DNA of 64,000 bases, from contig NZ_JAHKQL010000017.1 of the NCBI RefSeq assembly GCF_018861005.1, positions 91,078 through 155,077 on the forward strand, given 5' to 3'. Made by a program: the position numbers and the translations under genes. Origin of the DNA: Polaribacter vadi. GTDB lineage: Bacteria; Bacteroidota; Bacteroidia; Flavobacteriales; Flavobacteriaceae. The notes under the pieces were generated by a model. It saw nothing but the letters and a program-made list of their open reading frames with translations, made no database searches and was not told where the DNA came from. Position 1 is the stretch's first letter. Every line of letters begins with the position of its first letter. Shown piece after piece: positions 37,087-46,203 of the stretch.

Positions 37087-37853
37087 GTACCACAAAACAT
37101 CAAAGTCAAGTTATAAATAAGAAAAAAACATAAAAATTTAAGCTTTAAATTAAATTTGAAGAAGATCGATTTAAAACATAATCTTCAAACAAAATGTATA
37201 AACTAAAAGTTTATAAAAATTAACTAATTCTACAAATATTAACTGTTTGTAATTTTAATAATAGTTTTATCATACAAGCATAAAATAAATATTATGTTTA
37301 GTATTATAGCTAATATACTGATATGTAAAAATTGTTTGATGAATCACAATAAAATACCCAAATATTGGATTAATCATTATTGAATATGGTGCCAGAGAAA
37401 ATATTTATCAGTAAAATAGTGCTTTATTAGAAAACCAATGAGTAATTATTTTCTTGAGTCAGTACAAACAATTTATCATGAAACTCCTTGAAAAATCATT
37501 AAAAAAAGTCAATTTATTTGGTCTTCTTATCCAGAATATTTTTGATTATTATGTAACTAATTTCAAATAAAAGTCTAAATCATAAAGGATAACTCTAGTT
37601 TTATATATTACTCATTTAAAAAATATAAAAAAACAGAAGTCAAAATTTAAACATATTTTCACCAATTTAGAAAAAGTAACATTTTTAAATCAGTGGAAAA
37701 AAATTAGAACTAAAAACAGTCTGGTAATTTTAATACCATTATATTTTTATGATATTATATTACCAAATGGACTTTATTTTTCACAAAGATTATCAATAAG
37801 AAAGAATTATGATAGAAAATAAATCTTACATTAAATTAAGCAATTAAAAAGAA
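37087..37853. other. Gene-poor AT-rich intergenic region
   Basis: This 767-bp stretch has no convincing gene, RNA or promoter arrangement. It contains a 30-codon ORF at 37478-37570 and a longer open stretch without a start codon at 37586-37822 (listed separately). A TGGTAAT / ATTACCA inverted pair lies within 37720-37770. It is the longest gene-free segment in the window and may hold the remains of a lost gene. Confidence 0.6.
37586..37822 (+). pseudogene. Possible eroded coding sequence
   Basis: One forward frame stays open for 78 codons and ends in TAA at 37820-37822. It has no ATG near its beginning and is preceded by stops in frame. The translation contains coding-like stretches (FTNLEKVTFLNQWKKI, LVILIPLYFYDIILPNG). 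No family was recognised. In sequence this AT-rich a chance opening of this size is possible, so this is only a candidate. Confidence 0.2.
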
Positions 37854-39284
37854 CTAATTAGATACTACAACAACGTCCTTTTCTTTTATCAATCTTAATG
37901 TTAATCGATTAAATCTGATAAATAATAATACTGAAGCTGTTGATAAACCTGCAAGTAAGCCTAACCAAATACCAAAACTTCCATACCTATCTTCTGACCC
38001 TAAAAAGTAAGAAACAGGAAAACCTACACACCAATAAGAAATAAAAGTTAAAAGGGTTGGTATTTTAACATCTTGTAAACCACGTAAGGCTCCTAAAACG
38101 ACTACTTGAATACTATCAGATATTTGAAAAAATGCAGCTGCAATTAAAAGTTTAGAGGCAATTGTTATTACTTCCATATTATCTACAAAATTTACTTTAT
38201 CATCTAAATCTACATAAATGCTAGGCATTATTTTATGAAACAAGAAAAACAAAACTGCAAAAATGGTCGCTAAAATTAGTCCTAAAAGAAAAATTGAGAA
38301 TGCAATTCTACGTAATTCTTTAAAGTTTTGTAATCCTTTTTGATTTCCAACTCTAATCATAGAAGCAACACTTAAACCCATTGCAACCATAAATGTCATA
38401 GAAGATAAATTTAAGGCAATTTGATTTGCAGCTTGTGGATTTTTACCTAATAAACCACTTAACCAAATTGCAGCAGTAAAAATAGCCACTTCAAAAAACA
38501 TTTGCATTGCACTTAAAGATCCTAAGTTGATGATTTTTTTTATCATCAAAATATCTAAAACAAAGAATTTTAAATTACTAACAATTCGTTTGGAACGTGC
38601 TTTATTTTTTAATAAAAGCCATAAATAAATTACCATAATAATTCTAGAAGCCAATGTACCATAAGCAGCACCAACAATACCTAATTCTGGAAAACCAAAC
38701 TTACCAAAGATAAATAGATAGTTTAGTACAATGTTTACAATATTGGCAATTAAAGTAGCATACATTGGGTACTTGGTCATAGACATACCATCACTAAACT
38801 GCTTAATAGCCTGAAAAATAATTAACGGAATTAATGAAAAAGCAACTAAATCTAAATACGGAATTGCCAACTCTACAACTTCTTTGGGCTGCTGCATTAA
38901 ATGCATTAAAGGTTTTGCAAAAAATACCATTAAGAACAATAAAATACCTAAAGAAGTACATAAAAATAACCCGTTTTTAAATGTAGATCTGGCTTGTTCT
39001 AAATTATCAGAAGAATCTGCTTCTGCAATTAAAGGTGTAATTGCTGTAGAAAAACCAATACCAATAGACATTGCAATAAACATAAAACTGTTACCCAAAG
39101 AAACTGCAGCCAATTCTGCAGTACCCAATTGCCCAACCATAATATTATCTATAAATGCGACAAAAGTATGCCCTAACATACCCAACATTACAGGTGCTGC
39201 TAGTTTCCAATTGTATTTAAATTCTGATGTATATTGCTTAAGATTCACTTTTAAAAAATCGATTATAGGACTGCGAAGATACAT
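37854..39284 (-). CDS. MATE-family efflux transporter (NorM-like)
   Basis: The 476-residue protein has twelve predicted membrane helices. NorM-type signatures are KLAAPVMLGMLGHTFVAFIDNIMVGQLGTAELAAVSLGN (cut by loops) in the N-terminal half, FSTAITPLIAEA, PMYATLIANIVNIVLNYLFIFG, and AANQIALNLSSMTFMVAMGLSVASMIRVGNQ in the C-terminal half, the usual start of the second bundle. It would export drugs by cation antiport. It is divergent from tpx and belongs to a different subgroup from the MATE gene at 23.8 kb. Confidence 0.94.
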   Translation of the reverse strand: MYLRSPIIDFLKVNLKQYTSEFKYNWKLAAPVMLGMLGHTFVAFIDNIMVGQLGTAELAAVSLGNSFMFIAMSIGIGFSTAITPLIAEADSSDNLEQARSTFKNGLFLCTSLGILLFLMVFFAKPLMHLMQQPKEVVELAIPYLDLVAFSLIPLIIFQAIKQFSDGMSMTKYPMYATLIANIVNIVLNYLFIFGKFGFPELGIVGAAYGTLASRIIMVIYLWLLLKNKARSKRIVSNLKFFVLDILMIKKIINLGSLSAMQMFFEVAIFTAAIWLSGLLGKNPQAANQIALNLSSMTFMVAMGLSVASMIRVGNQKGLQNFKELRRIAFSIFLLGLILATIFAVLFFLFHKIMPSIYVDLDDKVNFVDNMEVITIASKLLIAAAFFQISDSIQVVVLGALRGLQDVKIPTLLTFISYWCVGFPVSYFLGSEDRYGSFGIWLGLLAGLSTASVLLFIRFNRLTLRLIKEKDVVVVSN

Positions 39285-39349
39285 ATAAGATTCTCATTTT
39301 TTTAAGGAGAACTTCACAGTTTTAAGCTAAGTTTTTCAATAAAAAATAT

Positions 39350-39357
39350 TACTTTTG
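39350..39357 (+). promoter_or_regulatory. Putative -7 element of the tpx-dgkA unit
   Basis: TACTTTTG matches TAnnTTTG, 22 bp before the tpx start codon. The TTG at -33 is missing. Confidence 0.45.
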
Positions 39358-39379
39358 GTAAAAACCAAAACTAATTATA

Positions 39380-39877
39380 ATGGCAGGTATTACGTTAAAA
39401 GGAAATGCAATAAATACAGTAGGAAACTTACCAGAAAATGGTACAAAAGCTCCTGACTTTAAATTAACAGCAGTAGATTTATCTCAAAAAAGTTTATCAG
39501 ATTTTACTGGTAAAAATATCATATTAAATATTTTTCCTAGTGTAGATACTGGTACATGTGCAACTTCTGTAAGAGAATTTAATAAAAAAGCGGCAGATTT
39601 AGAAAATACAGTTGTGTTATGTATTTCTAGAGATTTACCATTTGCTCAAGCACGTTTTTGTGGTGCAGAAGGTATTGATAATGTTGTAATGCTTTCTGAT
39701 TTTGCAACAGGTAATTTTGGTAAAGATTACCAATTAGAAATTGCAAATGGTCCTTTAGCAAACTTACATTCTAGAGCTATTGTTATTATCGATAATAAAG
39801 GTAATGTATCTTATACAGAACAAGTTTCAGAAATTGTTAATGAGCCTAATTATGAAAATGCTTTAAAAGCGATTTAA
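39380..39877 (+). CDS. tpx: Thiol peroxidase (Tpx, atypical 2-Cys peroxiredoxin)
   Basis: Tpx reduces hydrogen and alkyl peroxides with electrons from thioredoxin. The 165 residues match the family. The peroxidatic Cys lies in PSVDTGTCATSVREFN (about 60) and the resolving Cys in SRDLPFAQARFCGAEG (about 94), the arrangement unique to Tpx. The dgkA-like gene follows after 2 bp. Confidence 0.96.
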   Translation: MAGITLKGNAINTVGNLPENGTKAPDFKLTAVDLSQKSLSDFTGKNIILNIFPSVDTGTCATSVREFNKKAADLENTVVLCISRDLPFAQARFCGAEGIDNVVMLSDFATGNFGKDYQLEIANGPLANLHSRAIVIIDNKGNVSYTEQVSEIVNEPNYENALKAI

Positions 39878-39879
39878 TA

Positions 39880-40260
39880 ATGAAAGATCCTAAAGATGGT
39901 TTTATAGTTGGCAGAATTAAAAGCTTAAAGTTCGCTTTAAAAGGAATGTGGATTTTAATTACTACAGAAGATAGTATTAAAGCTCAACTTTTTTTTGCCA
40001 TTATTGCCACAATTATGGGATTATATTTTAACATTTCTACTACAGAATGGGCATTGCAATTTATAATAATTGGCTTAGTATTAGTAGCTGAGGCAGCTAA
40101 TACAGCCATTGAAGAAGTTGCAGATTTTATTCACCCAGATTATCATGAAAAAATTGGCTTAATTAAAGATATTGCTGCTGGTGCACCAAGTTTTGCTGCT
40201 TTAATATCTTTAATTGTAGCTGGTTTTATTTATGTACCTAAAATAGCTTTATTATTTTAA
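39880..40260 (+). CDS. dgkA: Diacylglycerol/undecaprenol kinase family protein
   Basis: The 126-residue membrane protein has three helices and the DagK signature: LKFALKGMWILITTEDSIKAQ at the start, then VLVAEAANTAIEEVADFIHPDYHEKIGLIKDIAAGAPSF, cut by turns, where E-A-x-N-T-A-I-E and K-D-I-A-A-G-A hold the active-site residues. In bacteria outside the enterics this family often phosphorylates undecaprenol. It is probably co-transcribed with tpx. Confidence 0.94.
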   Translation: MKDPKDGFIVGRIKSLKFALKGMWILITTEDSIKAQLFFAIIATIMGLYFNISTTEWALQFIIIGLVLVAEAANTAIEEVADFIHPDYHEKIGLIKDIAAGAPSFAALISLIVAGFIYVPKIALLF

Positions 40261-40302
40261 GCAAATACGTATATTTACCCCTTAAAAATATCCAATTTTT
40301 TA

Positions 40303-42783
40303 ATGGCTAAAAAAAAACAAAGCGTAAAAAAAACTACAGTTTTAACAGAAGAAAAATCTAGTATTTTTTCTTTTCTAAAAACAAGACAAACTCAAACTAT
40401 ATTTGGGTTTTTCTTAATTTTATTTTCGCTTTTTTTATGTATTGCATTTATTTCGTTTTTCTTTAGTTGGCAAGAAGACCAAAGTGCTATAGGAAAACTA
40501 GCAGATAAAACCATAAAAAGCAAAAATTTATTAGGTAAAATTGGCGCTAGTTTAAGTCATTTTTTTATTTATGACGGTTTTGGCTTAGCAGCTTTTCTAA
40601 TTGCTTTTCAAATATTTTTATCAGGTATAGCTGTTTTAGTAAAAAAGAAACTTTCTAAAATTATTATTTCTTGGAACTGGGGTTTATTTATTATGCTTTG
40701 GCTTTCGGTTTCATTAGGTTTTTTGCATCATAAATATGCACTTTTATCTGGTGTAATTGGTTTTGAAGTTAACGATTATGTACAGACATTTACAGGTAAA
40801 ACAGGTTTAGTTATTATTTTAATCTTCTTATTATTAGCGTATTTAATTTTACGTTATAAAATAAGTATTGATACTTATTTAGAAAAAGTAAAACAAAATA
40901 AGATAGATAGAGAAGCAAAGCTATTAGTTGAAAATGAACAAAAAGCAAAAATTGAAATTGTACAAACAACTGAAACTAAGAAAAAACAAACAGAAAACAA
41001 ATCTGAAAATAACATAGACACAACTTCTGATAAAAAAGAAGAAAAATCTGAATTTGAACTTTCACTAGAAAATTTAAAACCTACTATTGCTAATCATTCT
41101 GATGTTACATCAAAAAATGAAGAAATTACGCTAAAAATTGAAAAAGAAGTTACCCCTGAATTAAAGGTAGAAGAAACTTTAGAAAATTTACAAGAAGTAG
41201 AAATTGATGTAGCTATTGCTAGAGAAGAAGAACATTCTGTAGAAAATTTGTCAGACAAAGTTTTAAAAGATTTTGGTGAGTTCGATCCTACTTTAGAACT
41301 CTCTAACTTTAAATTTCCAACATTTAATTTACTAAAGCAATACAATGAAAGTATTTCTATAGATCCTGCTGAATTAGAAGCTAATAAAAATAGAATTGTA
41401 GAAACTTTAAAAAACTACAAAATTGGTATTGCAGAAATTAAAGCAACTGTTGGCCCAACAATTACACTATATGAAATTGTACCAGAAGCAGGTATTCGTA
41501 TTTCTAAAATTAAAAACTTAGAAGATGATATTGCTCTTTCTTTATCAGCATTAGGTATTCGTATTATTGCTCCTATACCTGGTAAAGGTACTATTGGTAT
41601 AGAAGTGCCAAATAAAAAATCGACCATAGTTTCAATGCATTCTGCAATTTCATCTAAGAAATTTCAAGAATCGCAAATGCAATTACCAATAGCTTTAGGT
41701 AAAACTATTTCTAATGAAACTTTTGTTGTTGATTTAGCAAAAATGCCTCACTTATTAATGGCTGGTGCAACAGGACAAGGAAAATCTGTTGGTTTAAATG
41801 CAGTTTTAACATCACTCTTATATAAAAAACATCCTGCAGAAGTTAAGTTTGTTTTGGTAGATCCTAAAAAAGTAGAATTAACTTTATTTAACAAAATTGA
41901 ACGTCATTATTTAGCAAAACTTCCAGATTCTGAAGAAGCTATTATTACAGATACTACCAAAGTTGTACACACATTAAACTCTTTGTGTATAGAAATGGAT
42001 AATCGTTACGATTTGCTAAAAGCTGCAATGGTTAGAAACATTAAAGAGTACAACACTAAATTTAAGCAGCGTAAATTAAACCCTAATGATGGGCATCAAT
42101 TTTTACCATATATTGTTTTGGTAATTGATGAATTTGCAGATTTAATAATGACAGCTGGTAAAGAAGTAGAAACACCTATAGCACGTTTAGCACAATTGGC
42201 CAGAGCTATTGGTATTCACTTAATTGTAGCCACTCAAAGACCATCTGTAAACGTAATTACAGGTATTATAAAAGCAAACTTTCCTGCAAGAATTGCATTT
42301 AGAGTTACATCTAAAATTGATTCTAGAACCATTTTAGATTCAGGTGGAGCAGATCAATTAATTGGTCGTGGAGATTTATTATACACCAATGGAAACTCTA
42401 TAATAAGAATACAATGTGCTTTTGTAGATACACCTGAAGTAGAAAAAATTACTGATTTTATTGGTTCTCAAAAAGCATACACTGAAGCTCATTTATTACC
42501 AGAATATGTAGATGATGAAAGTGGCACAAGTATTGATGTTGATATAGCAGACAGAGATAAATTGTTTAAAGAAGCCGCAGAAATTATTGTTACAGCCCAG
42601 CAAGGTTCTGCTTCTTTGTTACAAAGAAAATTAAAACTAGGATACAACAGAGCTGGTAGATTAATAGATCAATTAGAAGCTGCTGGTATTGTTGGTGGCT
42701 TTGAAGGTAGTAAAGCAAGGCAAGTTTTAGTACCAGATTTTACAGCTTTAGAACAATTATTAGAAAACGAAAAAAATCAATAG
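40303..42783 (+). CDS. ftsK: DNA translocase FtsK
   Basis: FtsK pumps DNA at the division septum and activates dimer resolution. The 826 residues contain four N-terminal membrane helices (about 30-185), a charged Glu/Lys linker (about 200-330), and the alpha/beta motor with Walker A GATGQGKSVGLN (about 490) and Walker B YIVLVIDEFADLI (about 605). A C-terminal winged-helix gamma domain follows (LQRKLKLGYNRAGRLIDQLEAAGIV), which reads the KOPS orientation sequences. It is followed by lolA. Confidence 0.97.
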   Translation: MAKKKQSVKKTTVLTEEKSSIFSFLKTRQTQTIFGFFLILFSLFLCIAFISFFFSWQEDQSAIGKLADKTIKSKNLLGKIGASLSHFFIYDGFGLAAFLIAFQIFLSGIAVLVKKKLSKIIISWNWGLFIMLWLSVSLGFLHHKYALLSGVIGFEVNDYVQTFTGKTGLVIILIFLLLAYLILRYKISIDTYLEKVKQNKIDREAKLLVENEQKAKIEIVQTTETKKKQTENKSENNIDTTSDKKEEKSEFELSLENLKPTIANHSDVTSKNEEITLKIEKEVTPELKVEETLENLQEVEIDVAIAREEEHSVENLSDKVLKDFGEFDPTLELSNFKFPTFNLLKQYNESISIDPAELEANKNRIVETLKNYKIGIAEIKATVGPTITLYEIVPEAGIRISKIKNLEDDIALSLSALGIRIIAPIPGKGTIGIEVPNKKSTIVSMHSAISSKKFQESQMQLPIALGKTISNETFVVDLAKMPHLLMAGATGQGKSVGLNAVLTSLLYKKHPAEVKFVLVDPKKVELTLFNKIERHYLAKLPDSEEAIITDTTKVVHTLNSLCIEMDNRYDLLKAAMVRNIKEYNTKFKQRKLNPNDGHQFLPYIVLVIDEFADLIMTAGKEVETPIARLAQLARAIGIHLIVATQRPSVNVITGIIKANFPARIAFRVTSKIDSRTILDSGGADQLIGRGDLLYTNGNSIIRIQCAFVDTPEVEKITDFIGSQKAYTEAHLLPEYVDDESGTSIDVDIADRDKLFKEAAEIIVTAQQGSASLLQRKLKLGYNRAGRLIDQLEAAGIVGGFEGSKARQVLVPDFTALEQLLENEKNQ

Positions 42784-42820
42784 TGGCTCAGGGAGAATAA
42801 GAGCAACAAAATTTTAAAAC

Positions 42821-43477
42821 ATGAAAAAAATAACAATATTATTTTTAAGTTTATTAATAACAAGCTTAACTTTTTCACAAACATCACCAAAAGCAAAATC
42901 ATTGTTAGATGAAGTTTCATCAAAAATGAGTGCATATAATAATATGTTTCTTGGTTTTAGTCAGACTTTAAGTAACGAAGAAGCTGGTATTAAAGAAGGT
43001 GATGAACCACCTATTAGAGGAGAAATCAATTTACAAGGCGAAAAATACAACCTAAATTATTTAGGTAATAATTTTATTTATGATGGTAGCAAGCTTTATG
43101 TAATTAATAATGATGAAAAAGAAATTTCTATTACAGATGGAGATATGAGTGGAGATGATGGCTTTATTTATCCTTCTAAATTATTAACTTTTTATAAAGA
43201 AGGTTACAATTTAGAAATGGGTAAATTGGAAAACATTAATGGTAGAAAAATTCAATTTGTAACCTTAAATCCTATAGATAGTGATTCTGAAATTGTAAAA
43301 GTAGAATTAGGTATAGATGAAAAAACAAAGCACATATACAAACTAATACAAACAGGTGCTAATGGAGCAAAAACAAGTTTTATAATTACTACTTTTAAAA
43401 GTAATCAAAACTTATCAGAAAGCTTTTTTAAATTTGATAAGCAAAAATATTTGTCTCAAAAATATACAATCGACTAA
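42821..43477 (+). CDS. LolA-like outer membrane lipoprotein carrier
   Basis: The 218-residue protein has a signal peptide (residues 1-20, ...SLTFSQ) and one LolA/LolB fold: KAKSLLDEVSSKMSAYNNMFLGFSQTL at the start, then IRGEINLQGEKYNLNYLGNNFIYDGSKLYVIN, cut by turns, in the half-barrel. It would ferry lipoproteins or similar lipids across the periplasm. The position between ftsK and an LptF/G-type permease is common in Bacteroidota, as ftsK-lolA-lptG-ribB. It ends at a hairpin that runs into the next start. Confidence 0.92.
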   Translation: MKKITILFLSLLITSLTFSQTSPKAKSLLDEVSSKMSAYNNMFLGFSQTLSNEEAGIKEGDEPPIRGEINLQGEKYNLNYLGNNFIYDGSKLYVINNDEKEISITDGDMSGDDGFIYPSKLLTFYKEGYNLEMGKLENINGRKIQFVTLNPIDSDSEIVKVELGIDEKTKHIYKLIQTGANGAKTSFIITTFKSNQNLSESFFKFDKQKYLSQKYTID

Positions 43478-43498
43478 TTATTTCAATTAACAATAAAT

Positions 43499-43538
43499 TA
43501 GTAGCATCTTATAAATTTAGGTGCTACTTTTGTTTTTT
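43499..43538 (+). terminator. Terminator between lolA-like and lptF/G-like genes
   Basis: AGTAGCATCT pairs with AGGTGCTACT (one G-U) around an AT loop and is followed by TTTTGTTTTTT. Its T tract touches the ATG at 43539. Confidence 0.7.
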
Positions 43539-44978
43539 ATGAAGATTTTAGATAAATACATCTTAAAGAGCTTTTTAGTACCTTTTGTTGCTACATTTCT
43601 TATTGTACTTTTTGTTTTGGTTATGCAAGCCTTATGGCAAGCATTCGAAAACATTGCAGGTAAAGGTATTAGCCTTGCATTTATTTTAAAGTTTTTATAC
43701 TATACTACTTTAATGATAATTCCTCAGGCATTACCAATTGGTGTGTTATTATCATCTATAATGGCTCTAGGTAATTTAGGTGAAAACTATGAATTTGCAG
43801 CAGCAAAATCAGCAGGAATTTCTTTACAAAGATTGGTAAGACCTATTGCTATTTTAGCTATCGCTTTAAGTGGTATTAACTTCTTATTCTTAAATAATGT
43901 ATATCCTTATGCTATTTTAAATCAATCTAATTTATATTTAAACATCAAAAAGAAAAAACCAGCAATGGCTTTGGTGCCTGGTAGTTTCAATGCAGATTTA
44001 CCTGGTTATCAAATAAAATTTGATGAAAAATATGGAGAAAACGAAAACTTATTAAAGAAAGTTTTAATTTACGATTTAAAAGGTAAAAAAGGGAATCAAA
44101 AAGTAATTACAGCAGATAGAGGTAAAATTCTTACAGAAGAAGGTAGTAGATATATGACCTTTATTTTATATGATGGTAATTATTATGAAGAACACGTAAA
44201 ATTTGCAAAAACACAAGATAAAAGAAAAAAAATGGCAGCCTCAAATGCCACTTTTAAAGAATATGAATTTAATATTGATATTTCGTCTATAATAGGTGGT
44301 GATTTAGATACAAATAGAGTTACCAATCATTTTAGAATGTTAACTTTAAAAGAATTAAAAGATACCATACCAAAATTAAAAGGTAGGTATGATGAAATTT
44401 TGGGTTTACGTGCAAAAAACATATACATAAGTACACAGGCTAAAGAATTATACAACTATCCAGATTCTTTAAAAAACAATAATTTAGATAGTATTACCAT
44501 AAATAATTTTGAAATAAAAGACAAAATTTCTATTCTAAATTCTGCAACTACAAAAACAAATAGAGTTTTAAGTACTTTAAAAAATAATACAGAAACTGTA
44601 AAATGGAACAGAAAGGGGCTTAATTTTTACGATACTGAATATTATAATAGAATAGCCTTTTCATTATCGTGTGTTATTCTCTTTTTTATAGGTGCTCCTT
44701 TAGGCTCGATTATTAGAAAAGGTGGTTTTGGTATGCCAATGATTTTAGCAATTGCCATTTATGTAACTTATTTCTTTACCAATACTTTTGGTAGAAACTT
44801 AGCAGAAGAAAGTAGTGTTTCTGCGTTTTTAGGTTCTTGGATTTCTGCAATTATAATGATTCCTGTTGCAATTCTATTAACAAAAAGAGCTACAAAAGAT
44901 AAAGGGATTTTTAATATTGATTCCTTTTTACAACCAATTACCAAATTATTCAAAAAAATATTACCTAAAAAAAGGTAG
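43539..44978 (+). CDS. LptF/LptG-family permease (YjgP/YjgQ)
   Basis: The chosen ATG at 43539 (MKILDKYILKSFLVPFV) gives 479 residues. A longer frame from a GTG at 43521 would begin inside the terminator stem and is rejected. The protein has three N-terminal helices, with FENIAGKGISLAFILKFLYYTTLMIIPQALPIGVL cut by loops. A periplasmic jelly-roll region (about 130-360) follows, then three C-terminal helices with APLGSIIRKGGFGMPMILAI, the family hallmark. It belongs to the ABC system that extracts lipopolysaccharide from the inner membrane. The ribBA gene follows after 5 bp. Confidence 0.94.
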   Translation: MKILDKYILKSFLVPFVATFLIVLFVLVMQALWQAFENIAGKGISLAFILKFLYYTTLMIIPQALPIGVLLSSIMALGNLGENYEFAAAKSAGISLQRLVRPIAILAIALSGINFLFLNNVYPYAILNQSNLYLNIKKKKPAMALVPGSFNADLPGYQIKFDEKYGENENLLKKVLIYDLKGKKGNQKVITADRGKILTEEGSRYMTFILYDGNYYEEHVKFAKTQDKRKKMAASNATFKEYEFNIDISSIIGGDLDTNRVTNHFRMLTLKELKDTIPKLKGRYDEILGLRAKNIYISTQAKELYNYPDSLKNNNLDSITINNFEIKDKISILNSATTKTNRVLSTLKNNTETVKWNRKGLNFYDTEYYNRIAFSLSCVILFFIGAPLGSIIRKGGFGMPMILAIAIYVTYFFTNTFGRNLAEESSVSAFLGSWISAIIMIPVAILLTKRATKDKGIFNIDSFLQPITKLFKKILPKKR

Positions 44979-44983
44979 AAGAT

Positions 44984-46129
44984 ATGACATCACAAATTTT
45001 AGATAAAAACATCCAATTAAATACTATTGAAGCAGCAATAAACGATATTAGAAATGGTAAAGTTATTATAGTTGTAGATGATGAAAACAGAGAAAATGAA
45101 GGCGATTTTTTAGCTGCAGCAGAAAAAGTAACACCAGAAATGGTAAACTTTATGGCTACACATGGTCGTGGTTTAATTTGTGCACCATTAACAGAAAAAC
45201 GCTGTAAAGATTTAGAGCTAGGTATGATGGTAAATAACAACACAGATCCTATGGAAACTGCATTTACTGTTTCTGTAGATTTACGTGGTAAAGGTGTTAC
45301 TACTGGTATTTCTGCTTCAGATAGAGCTTTAACTATTAAAGCTTTAATAGACAAAGACACTAAACCTTTTGATTTAGCAAGACCTGGCCATATTTTTCCA
45401 TTAAAAGCAAAAGAAGGTGGTGTTTTACGTAGAACAGGACACACAGAAGCAGCTATAGATTTTGCAAGATTAGCAGGCTTACAACCTGCAGGTGTTATTG
45501 TAGAGATTATGAATGAAGATGGTACAATGGCTCGTTTACCTCAACTTTTAGAAGTTGCAAAAAAGTTTGATATTAAAATAGTTTCTATAGAAGATTTAGT
45601 AGCTTACAGAATGGAGCACGATTCTTTAATAGAAAAGAAAGAAGACTTTGATTTAGAAACTCGTTTTGGTAAATTTAGATTAAGAGCATACCAACAAACT
45701 ACAAATAACCAAGTTCATATTGCTTTAACAAAAGGTTCTTGGACAAATGATGAGAATGTTTTAACAAGAATAAATTCTACCTTAGTAAATAATGATATTT
45801 TAGGAACGTTAACCAATAACCCAGATAAGAAATTAGACCAAATGTTTAAGGTAATTAATGATGAGGAAAAAGGAGCAATTTTATTCATCAACCAACAAAA
45901 CCAGTCTAAAAACTTATTAAGTAGATTATCTATTTTAAAAGAAAATCAGAAAAATGGCGATATAAAAGCACCAGCAATTGCTATGGATCAAAGAGATTTT
46001 GGAATTGGTGCTCAAATTCTACATGATTTAAACATCAGCAAATTAAAACTATTAACCAACACTCAACAAACTAAAAGAGTGGGTATGATTGGATATGGTT
46101 TAGAAATTGTAGATTATGTTAATTATTAA
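44984..46129 (+). CDS. 3,4-dihydroxy-2-butanone 4-phosphate synthase with degenerate GTP cyclohydrolase II domain
   Basis: The 381-residue protein has a complete RibB half (about 12-205: VVDDENRENEGDFLAAAE, ATHGRGLICAPL, TTGISASDRA, RPGHIFPLKAKEGGVLRRTGHTEA cut here, EIMNEDGTMAR), which makes the four-carbon unit of riboflavin. The C-terminal RibA half keeps its fold pattern (RDFGIGAQILHDL, LLTNTQQT), but the zinc cysteines of the ECLTGDxFxSxRCDCG motif are gone (NSTLVNNDILGTLTNN) and EGRGIGL reads NQQNQSKNL. GTP cyclohydrolase activity is therefore not expected. The N-terminal domain alone should be active. Confidence 0.92.
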   Translation: MTSQILDKNIQLNTIEAAINDIRNGKVIIVVDDENRENEGDFLAAAEKVTPEMVNFMATHGRGLICAPLTEKRCKDLELGMMVNNNTDPMETAFTVSVDLRGKGVTTGISASDRALTIKALIDKDTKPFDLARPGHIFPLKAKEGGVLRRTGHTEAAIDFARLAGLQPAGVIVEIMNEDGTMARLPQLLEVAKKFDIKIVSIEDLVAYRMEHDSLIEKKEDFDLETRFGKFRLRAYQQTTNNQVHIALTKGSWTNDENVLTRINSTLVNNDILGTLTNNPDKKLDQMFKVINDEEKGAILFINQQNQSKNLLSRLSILKENQKNGDIKAPAIAMDQRDFGIGAQILHDLNISKLKLLTNTQQTKRVGMIGYGLEIVDYVNY

Positions 46130-46203
46130 ACTATTAACAAATCTAACTTTTTAAAAAAGTACTAAATAACTATCTTTTTACTTTCTTAAAAAATAGTAAA
46201 CTC

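Noticed and set aside
37478..37570. 30-codon ORF starting MKLLEKSLKKVNLF
   Set aside because: Too short, without a recognisable family or clear promoter; kept only as part of the possible gene remnant.
43521..43538. GTG start six codons upstream for the LptF/G-type permease
   Set aside because: It falls inside the terminator stem and T tract; the ATG at 43539 gives the normal MKILDKYIL start.
40303..46129. Possible horizontal transfer of the ftsK-lolA-lptF/G-ribBA block
   Set aside because: Gene order and codon use look like the normal flavobacterial chromosome; no mobile element or repeat borders it.
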